NCBI RefSeq assembly: GCF_030867095.1
Contig: NC_081824.1
Coordinates: 89,087,882-89,151,881, forward strand
From: Alligator mississippiensis
Taxonomy: Eukaryota > Chordata > Crocodylia > Alligatoridae
Length of the DNA stretch: 64,000 nt
Direction of reading: 5' to 3'
A program made the translations under genes and the position numbers. Shown in pieces: positions 24,905 through 34,710 of this stretch (its first letter is position 1; the number at the start of each line of letters is the position of its first letter). Under the pieces are notes generated by a model that ran no database searches, was not told the DNA's origin, and saw only the letters and a list, made by a program, of their open reading frames with translations.

Positions 24905-27090
24905 CCAAGTGAGTACTGGAAGGGTCCAAAACACTTCCAGGAGCATGGGGAACAAGCAGAAGGAACTTGTACTCCTGCTTGCAAGCAATAACTTTGACTT
25001 GGTTGGACTAACTGAAACCTGGTGGGACCCTACTCATGATTGGGCAGTAGGCATTGAGGGTTTCAGGTTGTACAGATGGGACAGAGTGGGGGAAAAAGCT
25101 GGGGTGGGGGGATGTTAATCTCTGTGTTAAGGAACAATATGCATCCTCTATAATCAAGATGGGATCTGAGGAGGGCCAAACTGAGGTATTGTGGGTCAGA
25201 ATACAAGGGGGTCGGGGGGAAAGGGACTTTGTAGTTGGGGGTCTACTATAGGCTGCCACACCAGGAGGATGAGCTAGACCTGGAATTCTCCAGTCAGTTC
25301 TCAGAGGCCATATGGTCAAGAGGTATGGTTGTCATGGGTGACCTAAACTACCTTGACATCTGCTGGGAGGAGCAGTCAGTCAAATCTAACTGCTCATGTA
25401 GGTTCTTAACCTGTTTACAGGACCTCTACCTAATCCAGGAGGTATACAATCCCACTAGGGGAAATGCTTTCCTGCACTTGGTGTTAGCTACAGGGTATGA
25501 CCTGGTGGTGAATGTACAGGTACAAGGTAACCTAGGGGATAGTATCCATCACTTAATTAAATTCACTATCCAATGAAGGTTGGGTAAACTAACCAGCAGG
25601 GCTGAAGTGCTAGACTTCAGAAAGTCTAACTTCAGTGTGCTCATGAAATTATCTAGTGAGGCATTAAAGCTCAAGAGCACTGGCAAAATGGGGGTTCAGA
25701 AAGGGTGGTCATTCCTCAATGGAATGATCCTATGGGTGCAGAAGGAGACAATCCCATTGTGCATAAAAGGGAGCAAAGGGGGCAAGAAGCCCTCTTGGAT
25801 GAACAGGGAAATCCAGGAAAGCCTAAGGGCAAAAAAAGAGGTATACAGGCTGTGGAAACAGGGTGTAGCTACCAAGGAGGAGTATACCTCCCTGGCTTGC
25901 ATTTGCAGGGAATCAGATAGGGAGGCCAAAGCAGGATTAGAACTTAGGCTGGCAAAAAAAAAATTATGGACAACAAAAATGACTTTTTCAGGTGTATAGG
26001 GAGCAAAAGGAAGGCACAGCGTTGCATAGGACACCTACAGGACAAACTAGGGCAATTGGTGACAGAGAGGGGGAACAAAGCTGAATTCTTTAATGAGTTC
26101 TTTGCATCTGTATTCCTAGAAACACACCAAGACAAATCTCCCAGTTGGATCATAGATAGACACAGGAGGAACACAGGCCCACCAACTGTTAGCGCAGACT
26201 TAGTGAAAGGGCACTTGGAAGGGCTGAATGTGTTCAAATCAGTGGGCTGGATGAACTTCATCCAAGGATGCTGAAGGAATTGGCCAGTGTCATAGCAGAG
26301 CCACTGGCACAGCTGTTCGAACACTCATGGTGCTCTGGTCAGCTCCCAGAGGACTGGAAAAGGGCTTATGTGGTCCCTATTTTCAAGAAGGGGAGGAGGG
26401 AGGAACCGAAAAACTATAGACCAGTAAGTCTCACCACTATCCTTGAGAAACCTGTGGAAAAAAATCATTAAGGATCACATTTGTGGGAGCCCAGCAGGGG
26501 AAATAATGCTGAAAGGAAATCAGCATGGATTCATTGCAGGTAGATCCTGCCTGACTAACCTTGTTTCTTTTTTATGACCAGGTCACAAAATGCTTAGATA
26601 CAGGAGTCAAGGGAAATGTCATCTGCTTAGACTTTAAAAAGGCCTTCGATATGCTATCTCATTCTGTTCTTGTATATAAACTGACAGGCTGTGATGTCAA
26701 TGATTACACAGGTGGAAGGCAAATTGGTTTAGGGGTCGCACCCAGAGAGTGGTGGTAGATGGGTTGATATCAACCGGGAAAGATATGGGCAGTGGAGTCC
26801 CACAAGCCTTGGTCCTTGGACTGGTGCTATTCAATGTCTTCATCAGTGACTTGGATAAGGGTTTGGGGAGCACCCTGTCCAAATTCATAGATGATACCCA
26901 ATTATGGGGCAAAGTTAACACCCCAGAGGGTAGGACACAGATCCAGGGAGATCTGGATAGGTTGGAAAAATGGGCAGAATGAAATAGGATGCAATTCAAC
27001 AAAGATAAGTGCAAAGTGCTGCACCAAGGCAAAAAGGACCACTTACAGACTGGGGAATGACCTCAGCACAGCTGACTCTAGAAGATGAGG
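24905..27090 (+). mobile_element. CR1 LINE, internal part, nested in Harbinger copy A
   Basis: A plus-strand CR1 covers the endonuclease and reverse transcriptase regions of ORF2 and stops abruptly near 27085, soon after the ORF words HQGKK. The usual last 600 or so bases, with the thumb-to-tail region and the ATTCTATG repeats, are missing. Copy A sequence (GGGAGACTTCAGATG...) resumes directly. CR1 normally keeps its 3' end, so a later deletion spanning the junction is the simplest reading. The matching 200-odd bases of copy B (about 55500-55730) are also absent here. It is the same broad CR1 type as the minus-strand copy at 50198-54600. Confidence 0.85.
24930..27040 (+). pseudogene. CR1 ORF2 relic (endonuclease and reverse transcriptase)
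   Basis: Several frames in order encode ORF2. The endonuclease starts SMGNKQKELVLLLASNN with TETWWDP (24940-25030). MGDLNYLDICWEE (about 25336-25374) is the MGDLN motif. The final endonuclease box reads GDSIHHLIKF where the family has SDH, so a catalytic aspartate is lost. The linker SWMNREIQESLRAKKEVY lies near 25795-25850. Reverse transcriptase follows: EDWKRAYVVPIFKKG and NYRPVSLTTILEK (26350-26450), LDFKKAFDMLSH (about 26627-26662), GVPQALVLGLVLFNVFISDL (26795-26855) and FIDDTQLWG (26884-26910), where the family has FADDT. Stops and frameshifts separate these blocks, so no product is expected. Confidence 0.9.
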
Positions 27091-28200
27091 GAGACTTCAG
27101 ATGTAAAGGGGAGACATCCTCAGGCTGGGAGATGCCTAGACCCATGCTGGTGAAGTGCAGGAATGGGGGGGTCAAGATGGCTACCTGATGTTTTAAGAGG
27201 CAAACTGCACCTTGGTGGAGCTGGCAGAATCCCAGTGCCAGAAGGGGGAGTTCATGGACCCATTTGTGAACCATTTTTGGCCACCTACAACACACCTGAC
27301 TGGTGACAGCTCTGCCTCCTTCAAAGTCCATAACCCCTTGTGCCAGGAATGGTAAGAGAGGTTGCTACACAGCCCCCTGATGCCATGCCTTGCCTCGGTC
27401 CAGGGAGTCTTCCCAAGGGGTGACATGAATTGGGGCCCTGTGGGAAGGATTCCTAGTGTACCCTACATGCCAAGGTGTCGGGCGGTTGGGGTGGGGGGGG
27501 AGATGTCCTCACTATTAGCTGACTGGGAGCAAGTAGAGTGAGAGACAGAACCCAGATATGAGGAGTGGGGCTATAGACCTGGTCACCCATGGTCCAGGGA
27601 AGCTAAAAGGCCCCTAGCAGAGCCTACTCTAGTGTGAAGTGGTGGGAGAAAGAGAAGAGACTAGTGTGCCTTTGTCCCAAGGCCAGGGCCATCCAAGACA
27701 CTTCTCCCTGCCCCAATCTTCATCTCCCCCCCCCCTCCCGAGTCCTGGCACTGGCCCCATCTATGCAGGCCCCTCAAGTTGTTCCAGGACAATCTCAGAA
27801 GAACACAGGGACACTTGGAACAGTGGAAGAGTGCAGCCCATCTGCCCACCATGCCAGGTAGTTGCTGGGCCAGCAGTTGGCACTGGAACCTGCCTGCCTC
27901 ACCTCATTTACCTGCCAGGTGGGAATCCAAATGGAGAGCTTTTCTGGTTACTGCAACCATTCCCCTAGCTTGGATCCCATAACAGAGGGGTACCCCAGCC
28001 ATGATGGGGATGGTAGCCCCTGGACTCTTTCTTACCATGTGAGGTGAGCCCCAGGTGTGACCAAGGGTCACAGGGTCTGAGGCTCTACAGAGGGTGACTG
28101 GGACCTGGGAGCAGGGGGCAATGGTGTGGAGATCCCATGAGGGAGCACCAGGAGTCCACAGCCCCTGCTATGGTGATGCCTTCTGCTCTACAGCCATCTG
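27091..28200. mobile_element. Harbinger-type element, copy A, right part
   Basis: Homology to copy B resumes here. EVQEWG...ELAESQ is shared at 27150-27240 and 55806-55905. The sequence GTGCCAGGAATGG at about 27339-27351 is the uninterrupted counterpart of the LTR insertion site at 56029-56974. GGGGTGACA...GGGGCCCTGTGGGAAGG parallels 57033-57065. Alignment fades past about 27720, and the transposase segment of copy B (57640-58640) has no clear counterpart. The C run at 27726-27737 and the open frames around it are compositional. Confidence 0.55.
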
Positions 28201-28290
28201 CTCCACCCATTCTGTAGCCCTATAACAATGATGCTTCCACACAAGATGCTTGACTCAAAATTAGAGCAAATTACTGTGCAGTAACTGTCA
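28201..28290. other. Short linker with outer part of an inverted repeat
   Basis: ACTCAAAATTAGAGCAAATTACTGTGCAGTAA (28253-28284) is complementary, with a few mismatches, to TTACTGTGCAATAATTTGCTCT at 28311-28332 and beyond. This gives a stem of at least 22 bases around a 26-base loop. Confidence 0.6.
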
Positions 28291-29175
28291 CTGTCTCCAC
28301 ATGCATATGCTTACTGTGCAATAATTTGCTCTAATCATGAGTAAATTTGTTACTGTTAGGGTGACAATATTTGGATCTTGGGGAGCACTGGATTTGCAGC
28401 TGAATAAAAGGCATGATCTGTGGCCTATCAGAGCTAACCACAAGGCAGAATGATATCTAAAGCAGCCATTTGCTTATGGTAAGTAACCATCTTAAATGTC
28501 AACCATTTTCAAGTGAGTCTGTGTGCTGGGAATGAGGTGAAGTTTTACGAATGTGGAACATGGTACAAACTGAGACAGAAAAACAGTGGAATGTGAAAAA
28601 CAACACATAATTGGTAACAGAATCCAAGATGAACATATGCAAAAAAGGTGAATGGTGATTGGTGAAGAAGCCTCCAGAAGCTTTCAGATTTTGGTTAAAG
28701 TCTACCCATTGACTGAAGAAGAGAAGTCAAGATCTTAGACATGCACTCATAATAAAAAGACATGTAACTGAATAAGATGCATAGGCAGTTCCATGCTAAT
28801 GAAGCAAACAGTAAAAAGAGGCAGAGCTTGAGATGGGAGGAGAAATGGGTGGAATAAAATGAGGGACAGAGGTGCAATAAATGTTAATGAGTATAAACCA
28901 AACTGTATACATGTGGAAAAACTATTGTTCAATGCGGCTTCCCTGTTTGTTTGTTTTTTGGGAGCTAGTCTGAAGCTGTCTTCATTCTGAATAAAGCTGT
29001 TGTGAGCAATATGTGCTGGTGTTTTCTCCCTTCTTGCTCTGGCTAATGAGTAACAGGATCCATGAGCGATTGGATTGTTGTCTCCCTAGTCTTTGGGCAC
29101 CACATGGAGTCAGGGTCTAACAGTTACCTGTAGCAAATTTACTCCCAATTACTTGCTGCTCAGTAATGCATGTGT
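28291..29175. repeat. Fold-back MITE split by an LTR
   Basis: Remove the LTR at 28354-29122 and one copy of the GTTAC duplication, and a small hairpin element appears. The left arm from CTCCACATGCAT to GAGTAAATTTG (28339-28349) is complementary to the right arm from CAAATTTACTC (29134-29144) to ATGCATGTGTAGAG (about 29165-29178). The innermost 11 bases match perfectly, and the LTR sits in the loop. The CTACACATG ends match other Harbinger-style termini here. Confidence 0.6.
28354..29122 (+). mobile_element. Solo ERV LTR 1 (769 bp)
   Basis: It begins TGTTAGGGTGACAATATT and ends AGGGTCTAACA, so it has TG...CA ends with a short inverted repeat (TGTTAG/CTAACA). It is flanked by a perfect 5-bp target-site duplication, GTTAC, at 28349-28353 and 29123-29127. 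A TATAAA box at 28892-28897 and a polyadenylation signal AATAAA at 28990-28995 give a normal U3-R-U5 order on the plus strand. No internal retroviral sequence adjoins it, so it is a solo LTR left by recombination. It aligns along its length with LTR 2 at 48285-49100, and its 5' half is related to LTR 3. Confidence 0.9.
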
Positions 29176-29615
29176 AGAGGGTTGAGTAAGAGCAAATGTG
29201 CTCTCTGTCAGCTGGGCCCCAGGGGGCAGGAGATTGCTTCCTTCCCCCAGGAGCTGCCTCTGCTGGGGCAGACTCCACAACCAGAGCTTGGGCAGGGAGG
29301 ATGTCCTCCTACCCCAGCAGCATGGAGCTCCCAGTCCCTGCTTTGAAATCACAATAAGAATCTCTCATCCCCGGTCCTGTGATGATGAAGTGGGGGCTGA
29401 GAGTGCCCTGCTGCTGGGGCTGGGGGACATTGTCCCTGCCCAGGTTCTGGTGGCAGGGCCTGCCCTGGTAGCAGGCAGCTCCTGGGAGCAATATCCTGGC
29501 TGTTGCAGGGGGCTGGTACAGGGCATGAGGGGATGGGAACAGACTGCTGCCATAAGCAGTAAATTACTCTACAGTAAACCCACCCCAGAGCATTTGCACA
29601 TGTAGATGCACCCAG
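29176..29615. repeat. GC-rich MITE-like block
   Basis: It starts near AGAGCAAATGTGCTCTCTGT, similar to GAGCAAATTTGCTCCTGGT at 16168, and ends near 29610. The minus strand there begins GGGTGCATCTACATGTGCAA, a Harbinger-style end. The GC-rich interior has open frames on both strands, which I judge to be compositional. Confidence 0.45.
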
Positions 29616-29929
29616 TGGGTTCATAATCACCAATCTGTCCAGCTCCTACCTAGAGAAGTTCCTGGTTTTCAATTCTGAGTCTGGAAATTAGTGTGCAAGA
29701 TCTAAAGCCCCCTTCCCCATGTTTCCACTCCAAGTATCTGTGTTGAGTTCTGCTCCTACAGCATTCCCTTGATCCCAAACCCCTACCCACTCCCTATCTT
29801 AACTGCCCCTCCAGGTTATTTTGTCCCTTTAACACACTCCGCATGTTTCAGCAGCAGGGCTCCGGTGCTGGTGAGTAAGGGGTCGGGGGGCTGAAGGAGG
29901 GTGGAGGGGACCATGGCAGGGACCTCTGA
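29616..29929. other. No gene seen
   Basis: A short AT-moderate stretch followed by the G-rich approach to the minisatellite. Nothing recognisable. Confidence 0.4.
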
Positions 29930-30160
29930 TGGCCCCTCCCACTCCCCCAGCCCCCCCAACCACTGCCACAGCTGGCCCCTCCCCCCACCAGCCCCCCAGA
30001 AGCCCCCTCCCACTGCTGCAGCCAACCCCTCCCTCCACCAGCCCCCCTGAGGCCCCTGACCCCTGCCGCAGCTGGCCCCTCCCCCTGCCAGCCCCACCAA
30101 GGTCCCCAACCCCTGCCCTGTCTGGCCTCATCCCCCCAAGGCCCCCCAATCCCTGCTCCC
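29930..30160. repeat. C-rich minisatellite, period about 51
   Basis: Four diverged tandem copies of a unit such as CTGCCGCAGCTGGCCCCTCC followed by CCCACCAGCCCCCC and a short variable stretch. Copies begin near 29957, 30010, 30061 and 30112. Long open frames run through it on both strands because of composition and periodicity, not because of a protein. Confidence 0.7.
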
Positions 30161-30419
30161 CCACCCCATAGTTAAAAAAAAACAAAACAAAACAGAACTT
30201 ACGGGCAGAAGGTGATGTCTAGCTCACTGGGGCCCCGCAGACTGATAGCCCCAGTGGCCCCAGCCCAGGCCCTCCTGCCCACCCCACTCTCCTGTGCTGC
30301 CCAGGGGGGCTCTTCCAGGAACCCCTGGAGCCCCCACCCCTGCTTCTAAGGTAAGCAGAGGCTTTTTTCCCCATTTTTTTTCTGTTCTTTTTCTGTTTTG
30401 TTTTTTTTTTAAGTGATGG
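30161..30419. other. Linker within the GC-rich complex
   Basis: AAAACAAAACAAAAC run (30174-30193), then a GC-rich segment containing CAGAAGGTGATGTCTAGCTC and ending in a T-rich run. It is probably part of a Harbinger-related element, which I could not prove. Confidence 0.35.
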
Positions 30420-30790
30420 TGCCTAGAGTTGTGGGGGTAGCCTTGGGGGCCTGGGGGTGCAAGTTGGTGGGTGAGGCTGGGTGGGCAGCTATTTGGGAGT
30501 GTGGGAGAGCAGGGGTGGGGCTGGGTGAGGCAGCCATTGGGGGGCTGCAGCAGCTGGTGGGGGTGGGGCTGGGTGGGGCAGCAATTGGGGGGCTGGGGTG
30601 AGACATGTGGTCCTTGCAGCGGGGTGGTAGCCCCTGCAGGGGCCATTTGGCCCCCATTGGGGGCTGTAACACTTGTGTGGGAGCCAAACCCCCTGTTGGG
30701 GGGCTGTAGCCCTTGTGTGGGGGAAGAATCCCCTGTTGGGGGGGGCAAACCCCTTGTGTGGGGGCCATTGCACTGTAGGAGGGCATTGTC
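30420..30790. repeat. G-rich minisatellites
   Basis: Two adjoining arrays. At 30470-30600 the words GGGCTGGGTGGGGCAGCAATTGGGGGGCTG recur with period about 65-70. At 30620-30780 a roughly 45-base unit recurs, with CCCCCTGTTGGGGGGCTGTA and CCCTTGTGTGGGGG. Several units are self-complementary (CCCCC...GGGGG). Open frames on both strands reflect this structure. Confidence 0.6.
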
Positions 30791-30813
30791 CAACTGATTG
30801 CTGTCTGTGTCTC

Positions 30814-30834
30814 ACTCTCTCTCTCTCTCTCTCT
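30814..30834. repeat. (CT)n microsatellite
   Basis: About ten CT units, followed at once by TTTATAG. The pyrimidine tract plus AG resembles a splice acceptor before the Myb-like relic downstream, which is speculative. Confidence 0.85.
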
Positions 30835-31003
30835 TTATAGTGGTCTTTTGTTTTACTTGTGGAGGAACATGGATTTGGGGGTATTTTACAGAGTGACTTT
30901 GGGATTTTTTTTATCAGGAATTTTTCAGTTTTCCAATAGGGAACACCAGAATTCCTGCTAGGGAAGCCAGTGGCAGGACCCTGCCTGCTCAGAGCTGGCA
31001 TCT

Positions 31004-31420
31004 TGGACCCATCTGGTTGTGGATGACCTCCTGGGCAAATGGGGCCAGGAGGACATGCTTTGACAGTTCAAAGCAGGCCACCACATCCAGAACATCTTCT
31101 GGGCAATAGCTGCCCAGATGGCCAGGCAGGGGGCACATGTGGAGGCACACTAGGCCAACCCTGCAACCACAGTCCACTGTCAGCTGGCCCAGAGGAGCAG
31201 ATGCCTCTACTGGCTGTGCAGTCCCCATCCGGGTCTGGCAGGTGCACAGCAGGTCACAGCCAGGCAGCAGCCCCCACTGCCAGACTGCTGCAGTGGGTAG
31301 AGCGGGCAGGGAACTTTCAGGGCTGCTTCAGCAGTCCATCTGGCACAAGGGGTAGTGTCCCCAGGTACCAATTGGCCTGGCCTCAGAAGCTCCTGAGAGC
31401 TAGTAGCCCTGAGCTACTTG
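31004..31420 (+). pseudogene. Broken Myb/SANT-like DNA-binding ORF of Harbinger type
   Basis: The plus strand reads WTHLVVDDLLGKWGQEDML (31004-31060), then a stop, then QFKAGHHIQNIFWAIAAQMA and RQGAHVEAH. This follows the Myb/SANT-like fold pattern W..xEVxDLLxxWGxExxL...(H/R)xxIFxAIAxxMAxxG. HCQLAQRSRCLYW farther on may be the remains of the QCRxKxKxLRxxY helix. Such trihelix-type proteins are the second ORF of PIF/Harbinger transposons, where they help bind the ends and import the transposase. Stops at about 31061 and 31148 make it a pseudogene. It lies about 270 bases from a Harbinger-style terminus at 31692. A domesticated host relic is the alternative. Confidence 0.55.
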
Positions 31421-31429
31421 CCAGGATCA

Positions 31430-31692
31430 TTTTTTTATATTGCTGATTCCAGGACAGGGCAACTTTTTATATTGCTGGGGACAGCACAGGTGCTGGCCCC
31501 AGGCTCTAGCTCCCCCTGGCTGCAGATCCAGGAGGAGCCGGGCAGGGTTATTTTGCCACAAGTGGCACAATTTGCTTTACACCAAAGTGCATGTCCAAGC
31601 ACGTGCACTGAAGCAAAAAGCCCCGGCTCAAATTTTCACCACTTCTATTTGACCTGCTGCAAGCGCACGTGCTTACATGTGTGGATGTGCCC
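31430..31692. mobile_element. Right end of a Harbinger-type element
   Basis: On the minus strand the end reads GGGCACATCCACACATGTAA and is followed outward by TAA (31693-31695), as expected for the TTA/TAA targets of this group. The first eight bases equal those of the copy A left end at 23646. The region just inside carries CACGTGC-rich words and no ORF. Confidence 0.5.
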
Positions 31693-33659
31693 TAAAGGTG
31701 CTTCTTCCTCAGTTGTAGATTTAGAGGTGGCAACAGAATGGTGGCCCCCCCAGGAAATCCATGCTCCCCCAGACTCCTAAATGGCTGCCCAAACATGCTA
31801 AAGGCATGTGGAGATCCCTCAAGGCAGCAGCCCAACCCTGCCATGGGAATCCACACAGCCTCTTTGTGCAGTATTATATTTGACATATTTGATTCAGGGC
31901 ATAAATACAACTCAAGAGAACAATTAGTATTAATCATGTATAGTTTAGGCTTGAAATCCTGTAGCATTATTTCTTGATTTGGTACTGGTGACTAGTATGG
32001 GCATACTGCCCTTTGTGAATGTAATACATATTTGGTTTTCAAATTTCATGTTTTCTTCCAAAATCCAGAGGTTTGGGTTCCAGTCCAAGTTCAGTAACAG
32101 ATTTCCTGGATTCTCCTTTTCAAAACATTATCCTTTTTGTTCTAAGTTTCCTTCTCTTTCTAATGGAGACAATGATTCCTGCCTCTTCCATACATATATG
32201 GAATACAAATGAAGAAGACTTATACCAAAATAGCTTGTTTCATACTGTACTATCAGCACTGTTTAGTAATGTACCTTGTTTCAAAGACACACCTGACAAC
32301 ACTAGTGCTGTTTGCTAATTTTGTTTATTTTATATATGTACAGTGTATTTTAACATAAAGTTGAGGGGTTTTTTTTTCCCCCAAAGAAACCCAAATGTGC
32401 TAAAGAATGCAGGAAGCAACACTATATAATAACTTTACATCTCGGCCAACTAAAGCAAAGAGATGCTGTTCATTTCCTCAAAACACACAGTAGTTTTCCC
32501 AGCAATTCAGATAAATTTCTGTGTTCTTATTCACTAGTATCTTTACAGTTTATAAGAGAATTTACATGAATAAATAATAATCAATAGCCCACAACTTTTC
32601 TTCAAGTTACACAAAAACAAAAATGTTGTTGGTATTTGTGTATCTGTATGTGCACATATGTAAGAGAGAGAGAGAGAGAGGGAGAGAAAGAGAGAGTGCC
32701 ATTCCAGCGTATGAGTAACTCTGAGATAATTCCTTTTTAGTTTGTTAGCAAGTGGATCATAAATTATTGGCCTCAAATTATATTTAGCCCAGGATAGCAG
32801 TATTACTTCATAACACTAGAAATCCTTTCTAGATAACAGTTATAAATAACTCACTACCTAGTAAAGTTCTCTGCAGTGCTTTAACCTGATTTCATTAGTT
32901 CCTCCCAGAGGAACTATTTATTTCCATGCACTGAATCACATTTTCTGTTTGTTAGATAAAGAAACATTAGTCTGGTCATTTAAATTCTTTTTGAACTTAA
33001 ATATTGCTGGCAATCCCACCATATATAAAATGAATAAAAAATTGGAATTTGGTCCCTGATATCTGGAATACTGCTCATAATTTATCATCACATTAATTAA
33101 TAATATTGAATTATTCAAAAAATAAACTAATTCCTAGGATGAAGGAATTCCATTAATAGTTCCTTTGAATTATCCTTTAAATTTCAAATTCTTGAGCTTA
33201 TTTTCGGAGCAATATAAAATTTTTTCCAGTTATTTCATACTGGGAGTAATGTTCCTTAGAGGTTAAAATTTGAATGGGGAATAAATTAATCTAATTTATG
33301 AGATATCTTTGACCCTCCATCCTCAGGGAATTACAAAAATGGTTAGATGAAATTTAAAATACATTAACTTTGTTTTATCAAGATGTTTTTTAATGTTCAT
33401 GCATTTGATATTTTGACCAGTATAAACCAATAACAGAAATTACTCCTATTACTTCTAACTGAAGTAATTTTAAAGTGTGAAATAAGGTGCATCAGGATTT
33501 CCAGAATTCCCCTATCCCACATCCTATCATTTCTGAAGTGAAAACATTTGCTAAATTTGACCTGAATTTGAAAATATTTGAAACTGTTCCTTCAAAAACA
33601 GTTTTCATATAATTTATAGTTCCAGTTTGAATTTACAATTTATAACTGCATTAATTTAC
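31693..33659. other. No gene seen
   Basis: Mostly AT-rich. It includes an (AG)n tract at 32662-32696 and a T run near 32370. No coding or transposon signature. Confidence 0.4.
32662..32696. repeat. (AG)n microsatellite, impure
   Basis: About 35 bases of AG repeats broken by GG and AAA interruptions. It is a polypurine tract. Confidence 0.85.
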
Positions 33660-34171
33660 AAGTGCTGTCAGGGCTCTACCTTCTAAGAGGGATGTAGAGA
33701 AGCTGGAGGGGGTCCAGAGGCAGGCAAATAAAATGATGGAAGGTTTTGAAAGAAAGTCAAAGAAGGAAAGGTTGAAAGGTCTAGGTATGTTTAGTTTGGA
33801 GAAAAGGAGACTGGTGAGGAAGGAAATGAACATGGGACCACTTTTCACGTTTTTGAATGACTACCATAAAGAAGAGAGTGAACAACTTATTTCCTTTGTC
33901 CCAGAAGGCAGGACAAAAGGCAATGGCTTCAGATTGCAGCATATCAAATTAGATCTCAGGAAAAAAAACAAAAAAACTTCATTACTTTAGAACAATAGGA
34001 CATAAACAGCCCCCCTCCTACCCCTCAAATTGTAGAATCTACTTAATATGAAGTTTTCAAGAAGTAGGAGGGTGAATATTTGATTGAGTTAGTTTAGGAA
34101 TAGCATGTATTTGTGCATGAAGTTGGACCTCATGATCCTTCAGGTCCCTTTTATTCCTATATGTCTGTGAG
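33660..34171 (+). mobile_element. CR1 LINE 3' end
   Basis: The plus strand encodes the ORF2 C-terminus: VQRQANKMMEGFERKSKKER, FSLEKRRLVRKEM, then VPEGRTKGNGFRLQHIKLDL. This parallels the family's FSLEKRRLRGDL and EGRTRGNGFKLKQGRFRLD blocks. The 3' untranslated region follows, with GTTGGACCTCATGATCCTTC AGGTCCC near 34120-34147 and a decayed TATGTCTGTGA tail. The insertion is 5'-truncated, with frameshifts. The poly(A)-like runs near 33960-33975 are internal. Confidence 0.85.
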
Positions 34172-34710
34172 AATCATTTAGCTGTACTTCCAAATAGCTT
34201 TTTAGCTTTTATTTTTTATATATAAAAAAACATAAAATCACATCTGTATATTAGACAGTTATTTTGTTGTGCAGTTCAACATGGTGATCAAACAGTTCAC
34301 AAACATCTCGTGCAACATTTCACCAAAAGTTACATTTCCATTTCTATTAGCACTTCCCAAGCTCCTCTGCTCACCATGCCCCATCCAATTCTCCAACCCA
34401 CAGTTCCACCCAACCCAAAACCCACCCCTCACCTTTCCCTTCCTAGTCCACATTCATGGTGCAGCACAGACACTTTCTCTTCTCATCTCTTCATATCCCA
34501 TTTCTTGCTCTTCCATGTCTCTTCTGCCTCTCTCTCCACTTCACCTTTCTCCATTCTTAAGAAGTACAGCTTAGGTTGTTCAACTTCAGTTGTAAACAGG
34601 CCTCTACTGGAATGCTTGTATCCTCATACAGCAGGAAGTGCCTAATTTTCCACAGACGATTTTTGAAGTAGAAAACAAACTAATTAAATTGGACCATTGA
34701 GATCCCCTAT
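34172..34710. other. No gene seen
   Basis: AT-rich, then a pyrimidine-rich block (34330-34560) whose open frames have no family features. Confidence 0.4.

Noticed and set aside
24660..24984. Overlapping open frames of about 65-105 codons on both strands as candidate genes
   Set aside because: They lie in Harbinger copy A sequence homologous to 55200-55480, where the frames are not kept, and no domain is present.
29829..31001. Long Pro/Gly-rich open frames (up to 189 codons) on both strands
   Set aside because: They follow the minisatellite periods and skewed base composition. Frames exist on both strands at once, and there is no start context or family match.
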